Under the pieces are notes generated by a model. That model was not told the DNA's origin. It did no database searches and saw nothing but the letters and a program-made list of their open reading frames with translations. A stretch of 64,000 nt of DNA from Lachnospiraceae bacterium (lineage in GTDB: Bacteria; Bacillota; Clostridia; Lachnospirales; Lachnospiraceae). The stretch lies in the NCBI GenBank assembly GCA_017472605.1, contig JAFUPV010000006.1, positions 124,001 through 188,000 on the forward strand, in the 5' to 3' direction. Shown piece by piece: positions 57,327 through 64,000 of the stretch. Made by a program: the position numbers and the translations under genes. Each line of letters starts with the position of its first letter. Position 1 is the stretch's first letter.

Positions 57327-60209
57327 TTAGTCACTGATCGATGTGTATCCGGTATCATCGGCATAATTATTTGCGTAGATATCTTCTAATGTAATAAATC
57401 CGAAATAGTAATTGTAAATCTGATCACTGATCAGAGCCGCATTGGATGCCGAATAGCCGTTGGGAATGGAAACCGCTACGACAATGTCCGGATCCTCATA
57501 GGGCGCGAAGCTGACAAACATACCATGGTTAGCACGCAGCTTGTTTTCCTGTGCGGAGCCGGATTTTCCGGCAATCTCTACATTGCTGTTGACAAACAGA
57601 GAAGCGGAAGAACCGTCGCCGTGAGTTACACCGTACATGCCCTCGAACAAAGCGTTCCATGTGGATTCATTGAATTCAAGTGTACGGCGGACTGTTGGAT
57701 TTGCATCCAGTACAAGCTCTCCGTTTGTGTCGTAAACCTTATCCAGCAGGAGGAAATCATAGAGGGTTCCTCTTGTTGCAACGGCAGTCGCGTAGCGGGC
57801 AAGGCTGACAGTTGTAAAGTTATTGGTACCCTGGCCAATCGCGGAAGTAACCGGGTATTCCGTCGTAAGAGTTGCTGTGTTTTCTGCAATTTCAATTCCC
57901 GTATCTTCGCCGAAGCCGAACATTCTTGCATATTGGTTCAAACGTTCAATACCGAGAGACGCGTCATATTCACCGTCGCTGTTGAGACTGAGACGATAGC
58001 CGATTTCGTAGAAATAGAAGTTGCAGGACATGGCAAGACCGCCTGCTGTATTCAGCGGTCCATGCATTCCGCCGGATTCACGGAAAATCCAGCACATCGG
58101 ATGGTCCAGTTTATCGAAGGCACCGATACAGGTAATCAGCTCATCCGTTGTGACTACGCCTTCCTCCAGTCCAGCAGTCGCTGTGATCATTTTGTAGGTT
58201 GATCCAGGAGCGATTCTTGCCTGGGTTGCACGGTTATACAGAGGGCTTGAAAGATCCTGTGTCAGTTTTTCCCAGTATTCCGGATCGACAGAACCGGAGA
58301 ACATGTTCAGATCATATCCTGGATAGGATACGATGGCAAGAATCTCTCCGGTTTCCTCATCGGTAACAACTGCAGATCCGGAACAGGGATCCAGTGCAAG
58401 CTGAGCCGGTGTGATTTCAATTGCCTCGATTTTTGATTTCATATACAGGAATGCATCGGATTCGGTTCCGTTCTGCAGCATCTGATAGACGGATGCATCT
58501 TCCGTAAGAATTTTCTGATCAATCAGAGCCATGCAGATCTGATTGCCGCTTACAAGTCTGCTGTCAATCAGGTACTGATAGATCAGTTTTGCAAAATCAT
58601 CATCTGCCTGAAGACGGTTGATGATTTCCTCAATGAGAAGAGCATATACCTGATCCGAACTGGAATATCTGCTTTCCGCAGACAGACGGGAGCTATCAAT
58701 CCACCCCTGCGTCACTGCATGCTTCAGGTATTCCTGGAGACTGATTGTCTGATCTGTCCAGGCAAGATAAACTTCATCTTCTCTGTCAATCTCGCTGGTG
58801 ACAAGAATGGAATTGCTCCTGGAAGTCAACAGCGTGATGATATAGTCATAGTATTCCTGCATTTCTTCCGTAGCTGCTTCTCTTGTAATCGGATCAGCCA
58901 TGGTCAGATCATTTCGGATCCGATTGAGGATGATGTCCAGATAGGACTCGAAGGTCTGCTGAATCGCTTTCTCGTTATCAGTCGCTCCTTCCCGGTCAAA
59001 ATCACGGAAATCCAGAATGTTGTTATTGATCATCTGAAAGTATGCATCTTTTACCGGAATTTTAAAGTCATCAGCAAGCATGGATGAATCGGCCGTGAAA
59101 TCGTCCTCTGTCAGTTTGCTGACGAGAACCTTTGCAAGACGCTGTTCGATCAGATGGTAAGTAGCTACTGTCAGATCGTGGTCAATGGTAAGGTAAAGAT
59201 CATTGCCATTAATACCGGGTTCGCTGGAAATGGTTTCCAGAACAAGACCGACATTATTCAGATAAACGGTATCGGTTCCTTTTGTTCCGGAAAGATAACT
59301 TTCATACACTTTTTCCAGTCCCGTTTTTCCAACCAGATCCGTAGCTGTATAGGTATCGTCTTCTTCTTTCAGTTCTTCCAGTTCTTCCGCATTCGGCTTT
59401 GCTGTATAACCGATCAGATTGGAAAAATACACGGAATCCGGATATTCACGAACGGTTGCCTCTTCAACTTCCACACCAAGCATCTCCGACTGCGCTTCAA
59501 GCACAGCGGCAGCCAGCTCATCACTGATATCAACAGCGATTGTGGTCGCCCGGTATTTGGTATAGGCAGTTGCGCTCATCGCATAGCGGATGTTGCAGAT
59601 GCTCAGTGCGTCTTCCGTACTGACCTCGTCAGCTCCGGACCAGTTGGATGAATTGAAGTTATAAAGGGAAAGGAGCTTGTCCATGACTGTCTTTGTATCA
59701 TATCCATAGACATCAATCCCCTCTTTTGCTTTCTCTTCAATGTAATCCGAGCCGTAGATGTCACGAATGAACTGACGGATTTTTTTCTCCTCTCCGCTGT
59801 ATTCATATTCGCCGTGCTCGTTGATGACAATGGGACATTCCGCCTCGATTGCAACTCCAAAACGCTCCAGCAGATGAATCAGCCGCAGGAGCATTTCATT
59901 GTATTCGCCTGATTTTGCGTCATAGACACCAAGGTCTTTGATTGTCAGATTATAAACAAGCTTATTCTCTGACAGGGCAACTCCGTTTCTGTCGTACAGA
60001 TTGCCGCGGACGGCTGAAGTCTGGATGGTCTTTTTTGTCCTGGAAACGTAGGTATCATAGTAATCCGCTCCATTCAGGATCTGGACATGATACAGACGGA
60101 CAGCAAGAATTACGAAGAATATCATGCTGATCACTCCGATCCAGAATACACGGGTTTTCAACGTATTACGCAGCCGTTCCAGACCTGACATGAGATAATC
60201 TTTAAGCAA
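57327..60209 (-). CDS. Class B penicillin-binding protein 2 (MrdA type) with enlarged middle region
   Basis: Transpeptidase that cross-links peptidoglycan for side-wall growth with RodA. One N-terminal membrane helix (about 22-43), dimerisation domain, then the transpeptidase domain with PGSTYKM (SxxK), SCN (AMSCNFYF) and KSGSAQ (KSG). About 250 residues, at around 370-620, inserted between the two domains and rich in Asp/Glu and helices (EDFTAD...), make it 960 residues, against about 650-720 for ordinary PBP2. TTG 60209 follows AAGGAG by eight bases, giving an eight-base overlap with mreD; the TTG at 60242 lies inside mreD without a Shine-Dalgarno. Confidence 0.92.
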   Translation of the reverse strand: MLKDYLMSGLERLRNTLKTRVFWIGVISMIFFVILAVRLYHVQILNGADYYDTYVSRTKKTIQTSAVRGNLYDRNGVALSENKLVYNLTIKDLGVYDAKSGEYNEMLLRLIHLLERFGVAIEAECPIVINEHGEYEYSGEEKKIRQFIRDIYGSDYIEEKAKEGIDVYGYDTKTVMDKLLSLYNFNSSNWSGADEVSTEDALSICNIRYAMSATAYTKYRATTIAVDISDELAAAVLEAQSEMLGVEVEEATVREYPDSVYFSNLIGYTAKPNAEELEELKEEDDTYTATDLVGKTGLEKVYESYLSGTKGTDTVYLNNVGLVLETISSEPGINGNDLYLTIDHDLTVATYHLIEQRLAKVLVSKLTEDDFTADSSMLADDFKIPVKDAYFQMINNNILDFRDFDREGATDNEKAIQQTFESYLDIILNRIRNDLTMADPITREAATEEMQEYYDYIITLLTSRSNSILVTSEIDREDEVYLAWTDQTISLQEYLKHAVTQGWIDSSRLSAESRYSSSDQVYALLIEEIINRLQADDDFAKLIYQYLIDSRLVSGNQICMALIDQKILTEDASVYQMLQNGTESDAFLYMKSKIEAIEITPAQLALDPCSGSAVVTDEETGEILAIVSYPGYDLNMFSGSVDPEYWEKLTQDLSSPLYNRATQARIAPGSTYKMITATAGLEEGVVTTDELITCIGAFDKLDHPMCWIFRESGGMHGPLNTAGGLAMSCNFYFYEIGYRLSLNSDGEYDASLGIERLNQYARMFGFGEDTGIEIAENTATLTTEYPVTSAIGQGTNNFTTVSLARYATAVATRGTLYDFLLLDKVYDTNGELVLDANPTVRRTLEFNESTWNALFEGMYGVTHGDGSSASLFVNSNVEIAGKSGSAQENKLRANHGMFVSFAPYEDPDIVVAVSIPNGYSASNAALISDQIYNYYFGFITLEDIYANNYADDTGYTSISD

Positions 60210-60732
60210 TTCGGTTCTCTCCTTCTTTTTCTTTTGCCCCAAGTCTGCGGTTAACAGTCATGATGATTCCGTAGAGGATCACTGTACAGAAAACAGTCAG
60301 GATCAGTTCCGGAAGCATGATTGTTTTGACATAGTCCCAGACATTCGTCTTCCCAATCAGAAGAACACGGACAACGTAGCTGTACAGACTGTAGCAGATT
60401 TCATTGATCACGCTGAGACACAGAGGCAAAAGGATCATATCGTTTACAAGGATGCGGCTGAGCAGACCGTTCAGATATCCAATGTAAATAAAAGCAAGTA
60501 CATTCGCTCCGAGAATCCCGCCGCTGAAAGCATCCAGCAGCAGTCCGCAGACCAGACCGGTCATCATTCCTGTAACCTTTCCCCGAAGAAATCCGAGCGA
60601 AAAGGTTACGATCAGCAGCAGATTGGGTGCAGTCTGGAAAAACGGGATCATTCTGCACAGATTATTCTGAAGCAGGAATGCGGACAGGATCAGGATGATC
60701 CACAGCGTAAATTTAAAGAAAAATTTCTTCAT
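60202..60732 (-). CDS. mreD: Rod-shape protein MreD
   Basis: Integral membrane partner of MreC in the elongasome. 176 residues with about five or six membrane helices (ILILSAFLLQNNLC, LLIVTFSLGFLRG, MTGLVCGLLLDAFSGGILGANVLAF). The DAFSGGILG motif is characteristic of MreD. AGAGGAACTG precedes the ATG. It overlaps the start of the PBP2 gene, the usual mreC-mreD-mrdA order. Confidence 0.92.
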   Translation of the reverse strand: MKKFFFKFTLWIILILSAFLLQNNLCRMIPFFQTAPNLLLIVTFSLGFLRGKVTGMMTGLVCGLLLDAFSGGILGANVLAFIYIGYLNGLLSRILVNDMILLPLCLSVINEICYSLYSYVVRVLLIGKTNVWDYVKTIMLPELILTVFCTVILYGIIMTVNRRLGAKEKEGENRIA

Positions 60733-60764
60733 TCAGTTCCTCTTTTCTACCTATCTGTTGCTGG

Positions 60765-61643
60765 TCAGCTGTCAATTTCTTTCTTTGTTGTAATGACCAG
60801 AACATGGTTCAGATGTCTGAAATCAACTGCCGGTCTCAGATATCCGGAGCTGGTCAGCTTATTGGCATTAACAGTTACCTCTTCCACATAACCGATCACG
60901 ATTCCGGGAAGGTAACGGTCGCTGATATCCGAGGTAACAATGGTGGTGTCCTTTGTCATGTCAAAATCGCTGCTCATGTAGTCCAGGCGAAGAAGACCGT
61001 CTTCTTTCATTAATGGGAAATCACCAATTACCATGCAGTTATCTCTTGTACTCAGCTGCATACCGCTGACGTTGGTATTGTCATTGATAATGGTTGAAAC
61101 AATGGAGTGGTTTCTGGAAACTTCCGAAACATAGCCGACGAGACCGCCGTCCGCAATCACGTTCATGTTTTCTTCGATTCCGTCCTCGCTCCCTTTATCT
61201 ATTGTAATATGTGAAAACCAGTTGCTGCTGGGGTCACTGAAGACAACAGTTGCTCCGGTCGTTTCGTAATCCGAATAGCTGTCTTTCAATTCCAGTAACT
61301 GACAGAGTTCCTGATAATCAAACACAAGTTTTTCGTTTTCCTGTATCGTATTCAGCAGATCTTCCTTTTCCGCCTCAAGCAGCTGGATTTTTTCCAGTGC
61401 TTCATCCATTTTCAGCTTATCCTGTTCCAGATCAAAAAAGAAGTCACCTACGGTATTGATTCCCTTCTGGAACGGTACCAGTACCAGTCCTGCTGCCTGA
61501 CCAACGGAAACAATGTTTTCTTTCTTAAAATAATAAAATCCCATGGAGCAGACACAGCAGACGGTCAGAATAAAGAGGAGTATCCTCGGTGCAATAAAGA
61601 AACCGATGGAAAGATCGGATCGATTGTCATTTGGACGTTTCAT
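60765..61643 (-). CDS. mreC: Rod-shape protein MreC
   Basis: Links MreB and the periplasmic synthesis proteins. A single membrane helix (about 16-38) is followed by a coiled coil (about 70-105; DEALEKIQLLEAEKEDLLNTI) and two beta-barrel domains (VVFSDPSSNWFSHITIDKGSEDGIEENM, DGGLVGYVSEVSRNHS, ISDRYLPGIVIGYV). 292 residues, normal. Its ATG overlaps the radC stop by four bases. No mreB gene is present next to it. Confidence 0.94.
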   Translation of the reverse strand: MKRPNDNRSDLSIGFFIAPRILLFILTVCCVCSMGFYYFKKENIVSVGQAAGLVLVPFQKGINTVGDFFFDLEQDKLKMDEALEKIQLLEAEKEDLLNTIQENEKLVFDYQELCQLLELKDSYSDYETTGATVVFSDPSSNWFSHITIDKGSEDGIEENMNVIADGGLVGYVSEVSRNHSIVSTIINDNTNVSGMQLSTRDNCMVIGDFPLMKEDGLLRLDYMSSDFDMTKDTTIVTSDISDRYLPGIVIGYVEEVTVNANKLTSSGYLRPAVDFRHLNHVLVITTKKEIDS

Positions 61644-62326
61644 TTGATTATTCCTTTTTCTTTTAAGCTAATATACGTATGGTCTCCGATGATAATGTGA
61701 TCCACCAGAAGGACAGAAAACAGCTCTCCGGCTCTTGCCACCTGCCTTGTTACCGCAACATCCTGAGGACTTGGAGTCGGATCGCCGCTGGGATGGTTAT
61801 GGACAAGAGCAATGTTCACCGCTTCATAGCGAAACGCTTCGAGAAAAATCTCTCTGGGCGAAATCAGGGAACAGTTTACCGTGCCTACAGAAAGCACGAT
61901 TTCACGGAGCAGCTGACTCTTGTTATTGAGAAGAACAAGAATCACTTTTTCCTTATCTTCATGACAGAGCTGCTCCATGTAAAAGGAGGCAAGAAGCTCC
62001 GGTGCGGAAAGATCCTGAAATTCCGGATTCCGGCATCTTGCCATTCGTTTGCAAAGTTCTCCGATGCACTGGATCTGCACTGCTTTTACCTTGCCGATCC
62101 CACGGATTTTTCGCAGCTGGGGGATGCTCTGGCTGGTAAGCCGTGAAAGGTCGCCCAGCCCAAGAAGTCTTGACGCAAGGGCAACCGAGTTCTCTCCCAC
62201 AGTACCAGTCCGCAGGATGACAGCCAGCAATTCCGCGTCATTCAGAACGGATGGTCCTTCTTTCAGACACCGTTCGTAGGGTCGCAGGGAATCCGGCAGC
62301 TCATTGGAGCGTTTCTGTTGATTCAT
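61640..62326 (-). CDS. radC: RadC/JAB-domain protein
   Basis: 228 residues. An N-terminal helix-hairpin-helix part (LLGLGDLSRLTSQSIPQLRKIRGIGKVKAVQI, in parts) is followed by the JAB1/MPN metalloprotease-like domain with LNNKSQLLREI, REIFLEAFRYEAVNIALVHNHPSGDPTPSPQD (H-x-H-x10-D metal site: HNHPSGDPTPS), and EVGDH-type end VDHIIIGDHTYISL. RadC proteins were first named for repair, but the function of the family is unproven. It is the first gene before mreC, a frequent arrangement in Firmicutes. Confidence 0.95.
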   Translation of the reverse strand: MNQQKRSNELPDSLRPYERCLKEGPSVLNDAELLAVILRTGTVGENSVALASRLLGLGDLSRLTSQSIPQLRKIRGIGKVKAVQIQCIGELCKRMARCRNPEFQDLSAPELLASFYMEQLCHEDKEKVILVLLNNKSQLLREIVLSVGTVNCSLISPREIFLEAFRYEAVNIALVHNHPSGDPTPSPQDVAVTRQVARAGELFSVLLVDHIIIGDHTYISLKEKGIIK

Positions 62327-62394
62327 TTCTGTTTACCGGCATCTCCAGGTACCAAAAAACAGTATGCATATATTTTACCACAAGTTAATCATAA

Positions 62395-62400
62395 AGTATA
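62395..62400 (-). promoter_or_regulatory. Extended -10 promoter of the radC-mre operon
   Basis: On the - strand TGcTATACT: TATACT at 62400-62395 preceded by TG, no clear -35. It lies in the gap of 113 bases between radC and the methionine gamma-lyase-like gene. Confidence 0.5.
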
Positions 62401-62439
62401 GCATGAAAATCCTTATATTTTCTTTCAATTTCCGACCGG

Positions 62440-63723
62440 TTACAGCGTTACCTGACCGGCATCGACAAGCTTCTGCAGCGACATCATAATTCCGTATTTT
62501 GCGTGGTACCAGGTTAAACCACCCTGAAAATAAGCAGCATACGGCGGTTTCAGCGGTCCGTCCGCACTCAGCTCGATGGAGGATCCCTGAATAAAGGCTC
62601 CGGCAGCCATGATAACAGGCGCATCATATCCTGGCATCTCCCAGGGCTCCGGAGTGACATGGCTGTCCACCGGTGCTGCGGCCTGAATTCCCTGACAGAA
62701 AGCAATCAGTCCTTCCGGTTTCCCAAAGGTAATTGCCTGAATGATATCATATCTAGGCTCGGTACTGTTTGGGATTACGGAAAATCCAAGGGATTCGTAA
62801 AGATTTGCTGCGAAAATGGAGCCCTTCAGGGCGCCCGCAACAACTGTCGGCGCAAGGAAGAAGCCCTGGAAAAAGCTGGGGAGAACACCGAGGGAAGCGC
62901 CTACTTCCTGACCAAGACCAGGAGCGCTGAGACGGTAGGCACACTGCTCCACGCACGCCTTTGTTCCGCAGATGTATCCGCCGATAGGAGCAAGACCTCC
63001 TCCCGGGTTCTTGATAAGGGATCCGACAATCATGTCGGCACCGAAATCGGACGGTTCCACGGTATCAACAAACTCACCGTAGCAGTTATCAACCATGCAG
63101 ATCACATCCGGTTTGATGGATTTGATGAAACGGATCAGATCGCCGATCTGTCTTGGTGACAAAGTTGGACGTGTTTCATATCCTTTAGAACGCTGGATCG
63201 TTACCAGCTTTGTCCGCTCATTGATCGCTTCCCGGATGCCGTCCCAGTCAAAGTCTCTGTTATTAAGCAGATCGACCTGACGGTATGTTACGCCATATTC
63301 GCGCAGAGAACCAATGGAAGGACGGATTCCGATCACCTCTTCCAGGGTATCATAGGGTTTTCCAACAGGCGAAAGAAGTTCGTCGCCGGGACGAAGGTTG
63401 GCGGAAAGCGCAACGGCAAGGGCATGGGTTCCGCAGGCAATCTGCGGACGAACCAGTGCCGCTTCCGTATGGAAGGTATCCGCGTACACCTGTTCCAGCG
63501 TTTCTCTTCCCATATCATTATATCCATAACCGGTCGTTGCGGCAAAATGAATGTCGCTGACCTGATTTTTACGCATGGCATTCAGAACCTTCATCTGGTT
63601 GAATTCCGCGGTTTGATCAATTGTTTCAAAGCGGTCTTTTAACTGTTCAAGAATCTGATCGCAATACTGATAAACCGCTTCACTGATTCCCATTTTCTGA
63701 TATTGTTCACTGACTAAACTCAT
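62440..63723 (-). CDS. Methionine gamma-lyase-family PLP protein (YnbB type)
   Basis: 427 residues, fold-type I PLP enzyme often called aluminium resistance protein or methionine gamma-lyase-family protein. The gene is often next to miaA and hfq. The PLP lysine lies in VGSLIKNPGGGLAPIGGYICG; other motifs are TGYGYNDMGRETLEQVYAD, RPQIACGTHALAVAL, VTIQRSKGYETRP and ICMVDNCYGEFV. TTGGAG precedes the ATG. Its first 17 bases overlap the miaA 3' end, so the two are co-translated. The substrate is not known for certain. Confidence 0.9.
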   Translation of the reverse strand: MSLVSEQYQKMGISEAVYQYCDQILEQLKDRFETIDQTAEFNQMKVLNAMRKNQVSDIHFAATTGYGYNDMGRETLEQVYADTFHTEAALVRPQIACGTHALAVALSANLRPGDELLSPVGKPYDTLEEVIGIRPSIGSLREYGVTYRQVDLLNNRDFDWDGIREAINERTKLVTIQRSKGYETRPTLSPRQIGDLIRFIKSIKPDVICMVDNCYGEFVDTVEPSDFGADMIVGSLIKNPGGGLAPIGGYICGTKACVEQCAYRLSAPGLGQEVGASLGVLPSFFQGFFLAPTVVAGALKGSIFAANLYESLGFSVIPNSTEPRYDIIQAITFGKPEGLIAFCQGIQAAAPVDSHVTPEPWEMPGYDAPVIMAAGAFIQGSSIELSADGPLKPPYAAYFQGGLTWYHAKYGIMMSLQKLVDAGQVTL

Positions 63724-64000
63724 TTGTGCTCCAATCTGCTGCTAATTTATTTTTGATATGTTCCAGCGCCTCTCTTTCTGACAGGGTGTCCAGGTCAAGC
63801 CAGGTGACATCCTTCTCCCGCTTGAACCATGTGATCTGGCGCTTGGCAAAATGCCTGGTATCTTTTTTTATCTGATCTACGGCTTCTTCCAGGCTGATCT
63901 CGCCGTCCAGATGGGAAAGAAGCTCCTTATAACCGATTCCCTGCATGGAGACATAGCTTCTGTCATATCCCATTTCCTTTAACCGCATGATCTCATCAAG
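63707..64000 (-). CDS. miaA: tRNA dimethylallyltransferase MiaA, C-terminal part only
   Basis: Prenylates A37 of tRNAs reading UNN codons. Only the last 97 codons are in the window; the frame is open to the right edge. Visible family motifs are GYDRSYVSMQGIGYKE, EAVDQIKKDTRHFAKRQITWFKREKDVTWLD (in parts: IKKDTRHFAKRQ, TWFKRE), which are part of the substrate- and tRNA-binding C-terminal half. The usual length is about 310, so some 210 residues are beyond the window. Confidence 0.93.
   Translation of the reverse strand, partial: LDEIMRLKEMGYDRSYVSMQGIGYKELLSHLDGEISLEEAVDQIKKDTRHFAKRQITWFKREKDVTWLDLDTLSEREALEHIKNKLAADWSTNEFSQ

Noticed and set aside
1..64000. tRNA or rRNA genes and a replication origin
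   Set aside because: No cloverleaf-like segments, conserved rRNA stretches or DnaA-box clusters were noticed while reading either strand; a covariance search could still find something missed.

Overview
This window looks like chromosomal DNA of an anaerobic low-to-mid G+C Firmicute, most likely a member of the Lachnospiraceae (Clostridia). The case rests on gene content and order: a short-form HisG with HisZ, the radical SAM pair (TIGR03960 and TIGR03936 types) beside RNase G, the rplU-prp-rpmA-obg cluster with a Prp-cleavable L27 leader, the mreC-mreD-mrdA-minD-minE-rodA-mgsA cluster, a lexA/yneA-like divergent SOS pair and a two-gene SufC/SufB-like set. No rRNA, tRNA, CRISPR array, insertion sequence or prophage was recognised. 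Both ends cut through genes (pepD at the left, miaA at the right).

Layout, left half (mostly + strand). 1-3.5 kb: pepD, an rRNA cytosine methyltransferase and rsuA, closed by a terminator. 3.5-6.6 kb: a HAD phosphatase, a small membrane protein, an RluA-type pseudouridine synthase and recU behind a consensus promoter. 6.7-11.3 kb: a partial histidine operon, hisZ-hisG-hisD-hisB-hisI, that lacks hisH, hisA, hisF, hisC and hisE. 11.4-27.7 kb: radical SAM pair and rng, then an accessory stretch of about 8 kb (glycosyltransferase, iron alcohol dehydrogenase, a secreted protein of about 1790 residues with GBS-Bsp-like repeats), then rplU-prp-rpmA-obgE-yhbY-nadD-yqeK-rsfS. The accessory stretch sits between rng and rplU, which in many Clostridia are close neighbours.

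27.8-37.5 kb: lexA and a LysM/YneA-like gene diverge around two LexA-box-like palindromes; then a two-domain PPK2-type polyphosphate:AMP phosphotransferase, deoD, a ZIP metal transporter, a sufC-sufB-like pair with a DUF308 membrane protein, and a BlaI-type repressor next to a BlaR1-like protein that has lost its metalloprotease core.

37.6-44.3 kb: a carbohydrate island with a GH5 glucanase-like lipoprotein, a large GH2-family enzyme with an altered catalytic motif, an AraC regulator and a PL22 oligogalacturonate lyase. 44.4-64 kb: an XerS-like recombinase, then (mostly - strand) housekeeping genes for pseudouridylation, lipoprotein processing (lspA), shikimate synthesis (aroB), division and shape (ylmH, sepF, yggS, an HlyD-like protein; radC-mreC-mreD-PBP2, then minD-minE-rodA-mgsA-dacA with no minC), a methionine gamma-lyase-like enzyme and miaA.

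No single wholly new system stands out. The most unusual items are the large repeat-rich secreted protein and the accessory block around it, the protease-less BlaR1-like protein, the MgsA and GH2 proteins with substituted catalytic positions, the enlarged PBP2 with its Min neighbours but no MinC, and several strong inverted repeats in intergenic control regions. Start codons were chosen from Shine-Dalgarno spacing; five genes appear to start with TTG. Function calls come from recognised motifs and remembered family features; no searches were run.
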